Part shown: positions 1 to 8,326 of the stretch, piece by piece
Layout: every line of letters starts with the position of its first letter
Numbering within the stretch: the first letter of the stretch is position 1
Source of the DNA: Nocardia asteroides
GTDB taxonomy: Bacteria > Actinomycetota > Actinomycetes > Mycobacteriales > Mycobacteriaceae
Direction: 5' to 3'
NCBI RefSeq assembly: GCF_021183625.1
Contig: NZ_CP089214.1
Span: 2,728,001-2,792,000 of the forward strand
Length of the DNA: 64,000 nt
Notes under the pieces: model-generated
What the model was told of the DNA's origin: nothing
The model's database searches: none
What the model saw: only the letters and a program-made list of their open reading frames with translations
Position numbers and translations under genes: made by a program

Positions 1-1323
1 CTCGATGAAGAGCGCGACGGCGGGGGCCGCGGCCGAGTCGGGGGCAGGCAGTTGCAGCGGGGGAAGCGGGGAGACCTGCTCGGCGGCGATGCCGAGGCGT
101 TGCCGGGAGGTGGCGAGTACGCGCAGCCCGGTGGAGGCGGTGAGGGCTTGCTCGGCGATCGCGGCGGAGGCGGCGAGCAGGTGCTCGCAGTTGTCGAGCA
201 CCAGCAGGCCGTTCAGCTCCGCGAGCCGGTGCCGCAGTGCGGTCTCGAAGACGGCGCCGGGGCGCACCTCGACGCCGATGGCGTCGGCGACGGTGCGGGC
301 GACCGCGTCGGCGGTCGTCACCGCCGCCAGATCGGCCCACCAGTGCCGGTGCCCGGCGGTGGCGACGGCGGCGAGGCTGGTCTTGCCGACGCCGCCGGGG
401 CCGACCACGGTCACCGCGCGGTGCAGCTCGAGCAGCGTGTTCAATGCGGTGAGCTGGGCGGCGCGGCCGATCAGCTGACGCGGAGCCGGGGCTCGCGTGC
501 CCGCGGGGGCGGGGCTCGGCGCACCGCCGACGCCGGCCTGCCGCTGTGGCTCGGCCGTGGCCGAGCCGGTGTCGCCGAAGCGCTCCGAGGCAGCGCCACC
601 GGCGACGACATCGCGCAGGCTCGTTTCGTGTCGCAGCACCCGCCCGTGCAGCGCGACCAGCGCGGGGGACGGGTCCAACCCCAGCTCGCCGGCGAGCCCC
701 CGCCGATACTCGTCGTAGACCCGCAACGCCCCGACCTGGTCATCCGGCATGAGCGCCTCGATCAACAACCGCACCCGACGCTCCCGCAGCGGCGCTGCCG
801 CGAGCAACGCCCGCAACTCGGCGACAACCTCCGCACCGCGACCGAGCGCGAGCAACGCACCGGCCCGCTCCTCCCGCGCCACCTCGAATCGCTCACCCAG
901 CTCCGCCGCCTCCGCGTACGCCGGACCCGCGGCGAACCGCCCCCACGGCTCCCCGCGCCACAATCCGAGCGCGCTCTCCCAGCGCACCAGGGCCGCCGCG
1001 GCGAGCTCTCCGACCGGCACGGTGGTGCGGGTCAGAAACTCATCGGCGTCCAGCACGACCCCCTCCCGATCCAGGCAGTACCCGGCATCGGAGTGCCGCA
1101 GCACCGATCCCCCGATCACCCGCCGCAACCGCGCGACCGTCGTGTGCAGCGCGGCCCGCGGATCACCTGGCTCCGACTCCGGCCACAGCTCCTGCACCAG
1201 CCGTGCGACGGAGACCGCCCGCCCGCGCGCCAGCAACAGCAGCGCGAACAGCAGCCCCGGCCGCCCGGCCGGAAACGGCCCGTCGCCCAGCCGCGGCTCC
1301 CCCAGCACCCGGATCTCGAGCAC
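1..1323 (-). CDS. SARP/AfsR-type transcriptional regulator with BTAD and NB-ARC domains (5' part; runs off the window)
   Basis: Read on the minus strand from a GTG at 1323, the frame stays open for 441 codons to the window edge, so the C-terminus is missing. The N-terminus is an OmpR-like winged helix (about 1-80) followed by a bacterial transcriptional activator domain (about 85-235) rich in Ala/Leu/Arg helices. A P-loop GPGGVGKT lies at residues 308-315 and a Walker B-like LLVLDN near 375, as in the NB-ARC/STAND ATPase part of AfsR relatives. Proteins of this family activate nearby genes, often secondary-metabolite clusters, after nucleotide-driven oligomerisation. The divergent methyltransferase at 1474 may be a target, but this is inference. 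Confidence 0.85.
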   Translation of the reverse strand, partial: MLEIRVLGEPRLGDGPFPAGRPGLLFALLLLARGRAVSVARLVQELWPESEPGDPRAALHTTVARLRRVIGGSVLRHSDAGYCLDREGVVLDADEFLTRTTVPVGELAAAALVRWESALGLWRGEPWGRFAAGPAYAEAAELGERFEVAREERAGALLALGRGAEVVAELRALLAAAPLRERRVRLLIEALMPDDQVGALRVYDEYRRGLAGELGLDPSPALVALHGRVLRHETSLRDVVAGGAASERFGDTGSATAEPQRQAGVGGAPSPAPAGTRAPAPRQLIGRAAQLTALNTLLELHRAVTVVGPGGVGKTSLAAVATAGHRHWWADLAAVTTADAVARTVADAIGVEVRPGAVFETALRHRLAELNGLLVLDNCEHLLAASAAIAEQALTASTGLRVLATSRQRLGIAAEQVSPLPPLQLPAPDSAAAPAVALFIE

Positions 1324-1473
1324 AGCGCACCTCGTGGTCGACATGGACACGGTCGCGTTCAGCATGCCGACTGTCCCGGGCCCGGGCCACCCCTGTCAGC
1401 GCGGTGCCAGCCGGCTGTCAGCGCCGCGGCGCACGGTGGAGGCGCCACGAACCCCGACCACCCGGAGCAGACC

Positions 1474-2535
1474 ATGAAATCGGACGAGCTCGCCGACCAC
1501 CTCTTCACCGCCGTCCTCGGCACCTTCGACGTGCTCGGAGTGCATATCGGCGCCACCTTCGGCCTCTACGACCTGCTGGCCACGCAGCCGCACACCTCCG
1601 CCGAGGCCGCCGCGGCGGCGGGCATGGCCGAGCGGTACTGCCGGGAGTGGCTGGAGCAGCAGACCGTCGCCGGGCTGCTCGAGGTCGACGACCCCGCGCT
1701 GCCCGCGCACGAACGCCGCTACACGCTGCCCGCCGAACACGTCCCGGTGCTCTGCGACCGCGACAGCCTCAGCTACTTCACCCCGTTCGCCCGGATCGTC
1801 GCCGCGGCGGCGGTTCAGCTGCCCGCGCTGCTGGCGGCGTACCGCACCGGCGGCGGGGTCGGCTGGCACGAGTACGGCGAGGTCATGCGGACCGGTCAGG
1901 CCGAGGCCAACCGCCCGCTGTTCCTGCACGTCCTCGGCTCCGACTGGCTGCCTGCGCTGCCGGCGGCGCACGGCGCGCTCACCGCGGGCGGGCGGGTCGC
2001 CGATATCGGCTGCGGCGACGGCTGGTCCTCGATCGGCATCGCGCTCGCCTACCCCGACGCGCACGTGGACGGCTTTGACCTCGACCCCGCCTCGGTGGCG
2101 GCCGCCCGCGCCAACGCCGCCGCCCACGGCGTCGGTGACCGGGTGCGGTTCCACCACGCCGATGTCGCCGACCTCACCGACGCCGAGCGGTACGACCTGG
2201 TCACCGCCTTCGAATGCGTGCACGACATGCCCGACCCGGTAGGCGTCCTGCGCGCCGCTCGCGCCCTGGCGCGCCCCGGCGGCACCGTCCTCGTCATGGA
2301 CGAGCGCGTCCCGGAGACCTTCTCCGGCCCCGGCGACCCCGTCGAACAGCTCATGTACGGCATGTCCCTGCTGATCTGCCTGCCCGACGGCATGTCGCAC
2401 CCCGGCTCGGTCGGCACCGGCACCGTCATGCGCCCGGACACCCTGCGCCGCTACGCCCGCGAGGCCGGCTTCGCGCAGGTCGACGTGCTCGATATCGAGC
2501 ACGACCTGTTCCGCCTCTACCAGCTGCACCCGTGA
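1474..2535 (+). CDS. Class I SAM-dependent methyltransferase with N-terminal winged-helix dimerisation domain
   Basis: 353 aa. The first 80 or so residues form a small helical/winged domain with a FGLYDLL segment, as in Rv2258c-like and O-methyltransferase relatives. The Rossmann core carries motif I VADIGCGDG at 175-183, an acidic FDLD after strand 2, and a LVTAFECVHDM motif IV region. The start ATG at 1474 is preceded by GGAG about 9 nt upstream; the same frame is open far upstream, but that part is antisense to the SARP gene and does not look like protein. The substrate cannot be told. It is divergent from the SARP regulator and may be its target. Confidence 0.85.
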   Translation: MKSDELADHLFTAVLGTFDVLGVHIGATFGLYDLLATQPHTSAEAAAAAGMAERYCREWLEQQTVAGLLEVDDPALPAHERRYTLPAEHVPVLCDRDSLSYFTPFARIVAAAAVQLPALLAAYRTGGGVGWHEYGEVMRTGQAEANRPLFLHVLGSDWLPALPAAHGALTAGGRVADIGCGDGWSSIGIALAYPDAHVDGFDLDPASVAAARANAAAHGVGDRVRFHHADVADLTDAERYDLVTAFECVHDMPDPVGVLRAARALARPGGTVLVMDERVPETFSGPGDPVEQLMYGMSLLICLPDGMSHPGSVGTGTVMRPDTLRRYAREAGFAQVDVLDIEHDLFRLYQLHP

Positions 2536-2577
2536 TCGGAGCCGCCGCGAGCACCGCGGCGGCCCCCGCTCGGCTGC

Positions 2578-2583
2578 TACCGT
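2578..2583 (+). promoter_or_regulatory. -10 hexamer TACCGT of a likely leaderless promoter for the WXG100 cluster
   Basis: TACCGT fits TAnnnT and ends 7 nt before the GTG start at 2591, so transcription would begin at or next to the start codon. No convincing ribosome-binding site precedes the GTG. Confidence 0.45.
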
Positions 2584-2590
2584 CGATTGC

Positions 2591-2899
2591 GTGAGTGACA
2601 CCGGGGGAACACCTGTCGCCGTCGTACCGGAAAAAGTGCGCGAGGTCGGCCAATACGTCTACGACCTCGCCGAAACCCTGCGCGGCGCCCTGCAATCCGC
2701 CGCCCGCGACGTCGACCGCCTCACCACCGAGAGCTGGACCGGTGACGCCGCCACCGAATTCGGCACCGGCTGGACCGACGTCCGCGAGGGCGGCACCGCG
2801 ATCATCGACGCGCTCGCCGTCCTCGCGGAGAAGCTCGGGGTCAGCGCGGCGAATTACGAGAAACAGGAGTCGGATTCCACGACCCTGCTGAACATGTAA
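2591..2899 (+). CDS. WXG100 / ESAT-6-like protein
   Basis: 102 aa helical protein with the W-x-G turn (W49-T50-G51) in its centre, two predicted helices on either side and no signal peptide. This is the layout of type VII (ESX) secreted WXG100 proteins, which travel as helical-hairpin dimers. Its stop overlaps the start of the next WXG gene (TAATG), so the two are probably translated together and may form a heterodimer. No ESX core genes (EccC, EccD) are in the window, so secretion would depend on machinery encoded elsewhere. Confidence 0.8.
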   Translation: MSDTGGTPVAVVPEKVREVGQYVYDLAETLRGALQSAARDVDRLTTESWTGDAATEFGTGWTDVREGGTAIIDALAVLAEKLGVSAANYEKQESDSTTLLNM

Positions 2900-3198
2900 T
2901 GGGCTCCCAGTTCTCGGTCGACCTCGAAGAGCTCGACAACATCGTCACCCGCGTCTCCGCGCTCGCCACCTTCATCGCCGACAACCTCGACGAAGTCGAC
3001 GACCGGATCGCCACCCTGACCGGCACCGGCTGGGAAGGCGTCGCCGCCGCCGCCTATTCCGACGCACACCGCCAGTGGTCCGCCGGCGCCAGGGAATTCG
3101 TCACCGGCCTCCGCGACATGAGCGACGCCGCCCGCACCATGCACACCCGCTACACCCGGGCCAACGACCTGAATCGGCGGATGGTCAACGGCGGATGA
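2899..3198 (+). CDS. WXG100 / ESAT-6-like protein, second member of the pair
   Basis: 99 aa, W45-E46-G47 in the central turn, flanked by amphipathic helices; length is typical of the family. ATG overlaps the last base of the preceding stop, and its own TGA overlaps the ATG of the following 431-aa gene (ATGA). Such coupling suggests 1:1 production of the pair and co-expression with the downstream putative effector, for which the pair could act as chaperone or co-secreted partner. Confidence 0.8.
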   Translation: MGSQFSVDLEELDNIVTRVSALATFIADNLDEVDDRIATLTGTGWEGVAAAAYSDAHRQWSAGAREFVTGLRDMSDAARTMHTRYTRANDLNRRMVNGG

Positions 3199-4490
3199 GT
3201 CAGACCGTCGACTGGCAGGTGTACTACGACGCCGCTCAGAAGTGCCACGACCTGGCCGGTGAAATTCGACAAGCGGACGCCCCGCTGCACGCGGTCCTGA
3301 AGAACGATTGCGCCGGAATGGCCGGCGATGCGCCCGGCTGCCGGGAGTGGGCAGGCGCCTACGACGGCGTCGCCAACGACACCCTCCAGACCTGCACCAA
3401 TACCGCCGACGCGCTGACCAACCTCGGCTACGTCTTGTCCGCCTTCGGCTACAACCACGGCATCGCGAACCGCAGCAACCCGGCACCACCGCGCCCCACC
3501 GTCGAGCAGGTCGACGTGTACCGGGTCTCGCTACCGACGGCCGTCGGTGACAACGGTCTCGGGACCAGCCGCGACGACAACGACAGCGAAGGAATCTTCG
3601 ACCTCTTCGCGGACAAGATCGTGGAAGCATTCGGCAAACTGCCCAACGGCAGCATTCCCGAGCTGGCCAAGGCAGCCACGGGCTGGCAGACGTTCGCCGA
3701 GCACACCACCCTCAGCGGTGCAGCCGCGCAGGTAGCCACGATCCGGGCCTCGTTCGACAACATCACCGACCCGAACCTCGGACCGATCCTCGACGGCCTC
3801 GACACCCTCAGGACCTCCACCGAACAGCTCGCCTCCACCTCGCTGAAGATTTCCGAGCAGGTCAGCGCGTATCACGAAGCAACGGCGGCGGTGCGCAACC
3901 AGATCTCCTCGGACGTCCAAGTCGCGGCTGTCGCGCTCACCGCGACGGTGGTCGCCGCCGCGGCCACCGCGTTCTTCACCTTCGGTGCCAGCGCGGTCGC
4001 CGGGGCAGGCGGTGCGACGGCGCTCATCGCGAACACGGTGAACACGATCCGCACCGTCTACCAGACGAGCAACCTGATCAAGATTGTCGGTCTCGGCGCT
4101 GCCACCGCGACCGCTCTCGTCACGGTCGCCGCCTTCGAGGACATTCCCAGCTTGACCGAGGTCGGCACCGGCCTGGCCGCGATCATCGGAATGCGGGTGT
4201 TCCTGGACGACGACGGCGATATCAACCCCGGCAGCCCGAGTGGCACGTTCACGAGCGCCTCCATGACGACCAAGGTCGGAAAGATCGCCAACCACTATGG
4301 CGTTCCGCCGGCTCAGGTGCGCGATGCGATTCACGAGGTGAAGCGGTACGGCGACTGGCGCGGCGACGGTGGGAACAAGAACCCGGATGTGGTGGTCGAT
4401 CTCGAGTCGGGCGAGGTGTATGTGAAGATGCCGAACGGCCAGCCGTCGGAAGACAGTATCGGCAATATCCGCGACTACCTGGAAGATTGA
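3195..4490 (+). CDS. Putative type VII-secreted effector: WXG-like head, hydrophobic middle, polymorphic-toxin-like C-terminal module
   Basis: 431 aa from the ATG overlapping the previous stop. Residues 1-95 are helical with a W52-A-G54 turn, like a third WXG domain. Residues 130-235 are predicted helical or coiled. Two very hydrophobic Ala/Val-rich segments (about 241-283 and 295-333) could span or perforate a membrane. After a Gly/Ser/Pro hinge near 343-352, a compact charged module (360-431) holds H380, E381, K383 and the NPDVVV strand, then a SIGNI turn at the very end; this resembles C-terminal tips of polymorphic toxins, though I cannot assign a family. Downstream small genes look like immunity proteins. 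Function is inferred from architecture and context only. Confidence 0.6.
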   Translation: MSQTVDWQVYYDAAQKCHDLAGEIRQADAPLHAVLKNDCAGMAGDAPGCREWAGAYDGVANDTLQTCTNTADALTNLGYVLSAFGYNHGIANRSNPAPPRPTVEQVDVYRVSLPTAVGDNGLGTSRDDNDSEGIFDLFADKIVEAFGKLPNGSIPELAKAATGWQTFAEHTTLSGAAAQVATIRASFDNITDPNLGPILDGLDTLRTSTEQLASTSLKISEQVSAYHEATAAVRNQISSDVQVAAVALTATVVAAAATAFFTFGASAVAGAGGATALIANTVNTIRTVYQTSNLIKIVGLGAATATALVTVAAFEDIPSLTEVGTGLAAIIGMRVFLDDDGDINPGSPSGTFTSASMTTKVGKIANHYGVPPAQVRDAIHEVKRYGDWRGDGGNKNPDVVVDLESGEVYVKMPNGQPSEDSIGNIRDYLED

Positions 4491-4491
4491 G

Positions 4492-5007
4492 ATGCCCAAG
4501 CCCTCGGCCATCGTCGAGTACGACGATCGTTGGATCATCAATCCGCTGCGGAACCGCGCATTCACCGGGATCGATGTCGACGCGGCCGCGACCGTGCTCC
4601 GCTTCGATTCCGGATTCGTGCTGCGTACGTCGGCCGGAGCGGAACTGTCGGCGCGATCGATCGCCGATGGCGCCGTCGATCGGCATCCTCTCGACTTCTG
4701 GAGCCAGGAAGATGCCGCACGCAACCTGTCATCCACAGTCGTCTCCCCGGTCTTCTTCAAGAAGGGCAGTCTCCGCCTCGGCTTCGCGAACGGATGGAGC
4801 CTCTTCGTCTCGCCGACGAAACCGGAGGTTCCCGCTGAGCTGTGGCACGAAGAGCGGTTGGTCTGGAGCCGCGCCGGTCTTCCCGACGACCTGCCGTTCC
4901 CGGTCGTGCAGATCGACCGATGGACCGGACAGGAGATCACCGCGCCCCCGTGGCCGGAGCGCCCGGCCGAGCTCGATCTGAGCAGTTCGGACGACATCAA
5001 CGGCTGA
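4492..5007 (+). CDS. Small hypothetical protein, candidate immunity protein (DUF6188-like)
   Basis: 171 aa, starting 1 nt after the stop of the putative toxin gene. The opening half (a DDRWIINPLRNR strand-turn, then alternating beta strands with hydrophobic/charged pattern) recalls the actinobacterial DUF6188 group, often seen beside toxin-like genes. There is no signal peptide or membrane segment, so it would be cytosolic. Position directly behind the effector makes an immunity role the simplest idea, but no test of binding is possible from sequence. Confidence 0.5.
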   Translation: MPKPSAIVEYDDRWIINPLRNRAFTGIDVDAAATVLRFDSGFVLRTSAGAELSARSIADGAVDRHPLDFWSQEDAARNLSSTVVSPVFFKKGSLRLGFANGWSLFVSPTKPEVPAELWHEERLVWSRAGLPDDLPFPVVQIDRWTGQEITAPPWPERPAELDLSSSDDING

Positions 5008-5234
5008 TGGACGCGAAGTCAGAACACTTTCTGCTGCACGCGATGGCCGACGACCGGATGCCGATCACCGACTTCGACGGATACGTGGAAGGCTTGCAGC
5101 CGGAGGCGTACAGCCGCCCCTCCGTGCTCCACCTGATCCGCGAACTCGCCGAAAGCGGATACCTTCGCTCCGGTGCGTTCGGTGGCCCCGGCACATCGTG
5201 GCAGCCGTGGAAAGCGTCGCTGGAAAGGCGATAG
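5007..5234 (+). CDS. Hypothetical protein, N-terminal part of a frameshifted gene
   Basis: 75 aa; ATG overlaps the previous stop (TGATG). It reads as helical with a winged-helix-like run (residues about 30-55), then stops at 5234 soon after a WQPWKASLE segment. A single extra A in the GAAAGG run near 5224 would join it to the reading frame starting around 5198, giving SLEKAIARIADG and a continuous protein ending in a LTEAGSERLRQL helix. Small actinobacterial proteins with this layout end in a similar TxAGxER helix, so I take this as the front half of a broken or shift-decoded gene. Confidence 0.45.
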   Translation: MDAKSEHFLLHAMADDRMPITDFDGYVEGLQPEAYSRPSVLHLIRELAESGYLRSGAFGGPGTSWQPWKASLERR

Positions 5235-5533
5235 CGCGGATAGCTGATGGTCACAATGGGGAGCGTGGCTACCTCGACTGTCCGGACGACGAGGTGGGCC
5301 GCTGTGAAGTGTTCCGGGCCGATCTGACCGAAGCGGGAAGCGAACGGCTCCGCCAACTCGGCGATCCATACGAGATTCATGGCGATCCCTGGGCAGACGA
5401 CCGTTCCCGAAACGAAGCCGTGAACGACCGCACCACAGCTCGGAGTAAAGCACCGGTGGCGGTGCACCGATTGTTATCGAGCATTCGGGTGCCCGAGAGC
5501 AAACTGCCGTTGAAGCGTCGGCACATACCGTGA
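5198..5533 (+). CDS. Hypothetical protein, C-terminal part of the same frameshifted gene
   Basis: Open for 111 codons from a GTG at 5198, in the -1 frame relative to the preceding gene. Residues 13-60 (ARIADGHNG through LTEAGSERLRQL) look like real protein and continue the upstream fragment; the last 50 residues, rich in Arg, may be read-through beyond the original end. It has no good ribosome-binding site of its own. Most likely the tail of the gene begun at 5007. Confidence 0.35.
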   Translation: MAAVESVAGKAIARIADGHNGERGYLDCPDDEVGRCEVFRADLTEAGSERLRQLGDPYEIHGDPWADDRSRNEAVNDRTTARSKAPVAVHRLLSSIRVPESKLPLKRRHIP

Positions 5534-5558
5534 ACGCAGCCGATGACAGGGTGGCCGA

Positions 5559-6086
5559 GTGACAGTGGAATCGATACTCACCTTCCGTGAGCGCAGATTC
5601 GTCAACTTCAAGGATTTCGACTTCGACCAGGACGGTCATCACGGATTCCGCTGGGTCAACAGCAAGCTGTACGTCGTTCAGCAGCTCGAAGCCACCGACG
5701 CCGAGATCCTGCGCGCGGTGATCGAATCCCCGGCATACCGAGACAACTACATCGGGGGCGGAATCGAACCGGAAGGGACCCGGCACGGGCCATATTGGCT
5801 GCGGAACATCTCGGTCGACTCCTACCGGAGGCTCTTTCCCGAAGCGGCGGCCGACATCGTTCAGCGCTGGCTTCGAGCCGACGGGTCCGTCCCCGGGCGA
5901 CTCCTGGAACGTATGACCGCAGAGGTTTTCGAGCCGATCAGCACAGCCGCGGCGATCTACGAACTCCGCGATCTCGGCGAAGGTGCCATGAGCGATCTCG
6001 GCCTGAGCAACGGCGAGTTCCACGAACTGGTACTTCTCGATCGGGCGAACGCTTCGGTGCGGATGATCGTCGCCTCCGACGACTAA
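5559..6086 (+). CDS. Hypothetical protein, possible immunity protein
   Basis: 175 aa from GTG 5559. A soluble alpha/beta protein with an early FRERRFVNFKDFDFDQDG stretch, a central Arg/Glu-rich helix and an acidic end; no recognised motif. It closes the WXG/toxin gene run and its base composition is visibly less GC-rich than the core genes. Its stop overlaps the stop of the convergent TetR gene. A role in self-protection is guessed from position only. Confidence 0.5.
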   Translation: MTVESILTFRERRFVNFKDFDFDQDGHHGFRWVNSKLYVVQQLEATDAEILRAVIESPAYRDNYIGGGIEPEGTRHGPYWLRNISVDSYRRLFPEAAADIVQRWLRADGSVPGRLLERMTAEVFEPISTAAAIYELRDLGEGAMSDLGLSNGEFHELVLLDRANASVRMIVASDD

Positions 6087-6742
6087 CCCCCCACGACCTC
6101 TCCCCGCAACGCCTCCCCCAACCCCGGACTCAACGAAGAAGCAAACGCCACCAGCGAATCCACCAGCAACTCGATCAATTCCTCGCGTGACACCGCATCC
6201 GTGCGCAACCAGGTCAACGTCGTCTCCTCGACGAACGCGATCCACCCGCGCATCCCCAGCAGCAACCGCGGCCGCTCCGCTTCGCCGATGTGCACCGGCG
6301 CCTCGGCCAGGATGATCCCGATGATGGCGTCGCGCGTCTGGTCGACCAGCGGGGCGAGTTCCGGGCTCATGCTGGTGGGCCCGCGGAGCAGGGCGGCGTA
6401 CGAGGTGCGGTTCTCGCTGACGTAGTCGATGTAGCGCTCGATGGAGTCGCGCAGTTTGGCGTAGATGCCGAGCCCGGGGTCGGGGGTGACGCGCTCCAGG
6501 AGCTCGGCGTTGGCGTGGTGGACGATCGCCAGGTGGAAGTCCTGCTTGGTCGGGAAGTAGTGGAAGAGCAGGCCACGGGAGATGCCTGCCTGTTCGGCGA
6601 TCTCGCTGACCGAGATGTCCTCGATGGCGCGCCGGCCGAGCATGCCGGCGCCGAGGGTGATGAGTTGCAGGCGCCGCTCGTCCGGGCTCAATCGGACACG
6701 TTTCGTGCTCTCCCCTTGGCTTCTGCTCTTCACCGGGCTCAT
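6083..6742 (-). CDS. TetR/AcrR-family transcriptional regulator
   Basis: 219 aa. Residues 20-70 form the classic TetR three-helix DNA-binding domain with the recognition run SRGLLFHYFPTKQDF, followed by an all-helical ligand domain. ATG at 6742. It is divergent from the monooxygenase operon starting at 6803, and the 60-nt gap holds two direct repeats of TGCTCAATA, the probable operator. It is thus the likely repressor of the mymA-like operon, responding to a substrate or acyl ligand. In M. tuberculosis the related operon is controlled by an AraC-type factor (VirS), so the regulator here is different. Confidence 0.9.
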   Translation of the reverse strand: MSPVKSRSQGESTKRVRLSPDERRLQLITLGAGMLGRRAIEDISVSEIAEQAGISRGLLFHYFPTKQDFHLAIVHHANAELLERVTPDPGLGIYAKLRDSIERYIDYVSENRTSYAALLRGPTSMSPELAPLVDQTRDAIIGIILAEAPVHIGEAERPRLLLGMRGWIAFVEETTLTWLRTDAVSREELIELLVDSLVAFASSLSPGLGEALRGEVVGG

Positions 6743-6746
6743 CCTA

Positions 6747-6783
6747 CTGACCGATGCTCAATACTGTTGACTGCTGCTCAATA
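6747..6783. promoter_or_regulatory. Direct-repeat operator candidate between TetR gene and monooxygenase
   Basis: Two 17-nt direct repeats at 6747-6763 and 6767-6783, identical at 14 of 17 positions and sharing TGCTCAATA, lie exactly 20 bp apart (two helical turns). They sit between the divergent starts and cover the region just upstream of the -10 hexamer TACTCT (6790-6795) of the monooxygenase gene. This fits repression by the adjacent TetR protein. Confidence 0.5.
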
Positions 6784-6789
6784 AACTCG

Positions 6790-6795
6790 TACTCT
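6790..6795 (+). promoter_or_regulatory. -10 hexamer TACTCT, near-leaderless promoter of the monooxygenase operon
   Basis: TACTCT ends 7 nt before the ATG at 6803, so the transcript would begin at or within a base or two of the start codon. It lies immediately downstream of the direct repeats. Confidence 0.45.
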
Positions 6796-6802
6796 CGGTT
6801 AC

Positions 6803-8326
6803 ATGAGTCGCAAGGTTACAGACAAGGGTGTCGAGCGGCGGCACGTGCGCACCATCGTCGTCGGCAGCGGATTCGCCGGGCTGGGGCTCGCGATCCGGCT
6901 GAAGCAGCAGCGGCGCGACGACTACCTGGTGCTGGAGCGCGGCAGCGAGGTCGGCGGCACCTGGCGGGACAACACCTACCCGGGCGCCGCCTGCGACGTG
7001 CCCTCGCACCTGTACTCGTACTCCTTCGCGCTCAACCCGGACTGGACGCGCTCGTTCTCCAAGCAGGGCGAGATCCAGCAGTACATCCGCGGCGTCGCCG
7101 AGAAGTACGGCGTGCTGGACAAGCATGTCTTCGACTGCGATGTCACCTCGGTCCGCTGGAACGCCGAGACCGCCCGCTGGGACATCGAGTCGAGCAAGGG
7201 CTCCTTCACCGCCGACACCGTGGTCTCCGCGGTCGGCGCGCTCTGCGAGCCCGCGCTCCCGGACATCAAGGGCATCAACGACTTCGAGGGCGAGATCTTC
7301 CACTCCGCCCGCTGGAACCACGACGCCGACCTGACCGGCAAGCGGGTCGCGATCATCGGCACCGGCGCCTCGGCCATCCAGATCGTGCCGACGATCGCCC
7401 CCAAGGTCGCGCACCTGGACGTCTACCAGCGCACCGCGCCCTGGCTGCTGCCGCGCTTCGACCGGCCGTACACCACGCTGGAGAAGCTGGCCTTCAAGCA
7501 CATCCCTGGCGCACAGCGGCTCTCCAGGGCGGGCATCTACGCCGCGCGGGAGACCCAGGTGGTCGGGCTGGCGAAGTTCCCCGCGCTGATGAACATCTTC
7601 GAGTTGATCGCCCGCGCCAAGTTGCGCTACGAGATCTCCGATCCGGCGCTGCGCGCGAAGGTCACCCCGAACTTCCGGATCGGCTGCAAGCGCATGCTGA
7701 TCTCGAACGACTACTACCCGGCGCTGGACCGCGACAACGTCGACGTGATCACCGACGGCATCGCCGAGATCCGGGCGAACTCCATCGTCACCAGGGACGG
7801 CACCGAGCGCGAGATCGACGCGCTGATCGTGGCGACCGGCTTCCACGTGACGGATTCCCCGACCTACAACGCCATCGTCGGCCCGGACGGCCGCACCCTC
7901 TCCGAGGTCTTCGACCAGCAGGGTCAGCAGGCCTACAAGGGCGCCGCGATCGCCGGCTTCCCGAATCTGTTCTTCCTGGTCGGCCCGAACGTCGGGCTCG
8001 GCCACACCTCGATGGTCTACATGATCGAGTCGCAGATCAACTACGTGGCCGACGCGCTCGGCACGGTGGCCGGGCAGGGGCTGCGCACGGTCGAGGTGCG
8101 CCGCGAGGCGCAGCAGAGCTACAACGCCGAGCTGCAGCAGAAGCTCGCGGGCACGGTCTGGAACACCGGCGGCTGCGCCAGCTGGTACCTGGACAAACAC
8201 GGCAACAACACCACGCTGTGGCCGGACTTCACCTTCCGCTTCCGCAGCCAGACCAAGAAGTTCGACGTCGAGGCCTACTCCACAACGAAGGCCGCGGCAG
8301 ATCAGAAAGTAGTGGTACCGCAGTGA
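6803..8326 (+). CDS. Flavin-containing Baeyer-Villiger-type monooxygenase (MymA-like)
   Basis: 507 aa. An FAD Rossmann motif GSGFAG is at 21-26 and the Baeyer-Villiger fingerprint FxGxxxHxxxW is met at F161, G163, H167, W171. A second NADPH-binding GTGAS segment follows at about 190. The length and the order monooxygenase-SDR-esterase match the mymA (Rv3083) operon, linked in M. tuberculosis to cell-envelope lipid remodelling under acid. The enzyme would insert oxygen next to a carbonyl or hydroxylate a lipid, using NADPH and O2 in the cytosol. It is first gene of a tightly overlapping operon and opposed by a TetR regulator. Confidence 0.9.
   Translation: MSRKVTDKGVERRHVRTIVVGSGFAGLGLAIRLKQQRRDDYLVLERGSEVGGTWRDNTYPGAACDVPSHLYSYSFALNPDWTRSFSKQGEIQQYIRGVAEKYGVLDKHVFDCDVTSVRWNAETARWDIESSKGSFTADTVVSAVGALCEPALPDIKGINDFEGEIFHSARWNHDADLTGKRVAIIGTGASAIQIVPTIAPKVAHLDVYQRTAPWLLPRFDRPYTTLEKLAFKHIPGAQRLSRAGIYAARETQVVGLAKFPALMNIFELIARAKLRYEISDPALRAKVTPNFRIGCKRMLISNDYYPALDRDNVDVITDGIAEIRANSIVTRDGTEREIDALIVATGFHVTDSPTYNAIVGPDGRTLSEVFDQQGQQAYKGAAIAGFPNLFFLVGPNVGLGHTSMVYMIESQINYVADALGTVAGQGLRTVEVRREAQQSYNAELQQKLAGTVWNTGGCASWYLDKHGNNTTLWPDFTFRFRSQTKKFDVEAYSTTKAAADQKVVVPQ

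Noticed and set aside
52..1473. Long open frame in front of the methyltransferase on the plus strand
   Set aside because: It is antisense to the SARP gene, has a Gly/Arg/Gln-rich composition typical of high-GC shadow frames, and the real methyltransferase start at 1474 has a ribosome-binding site.
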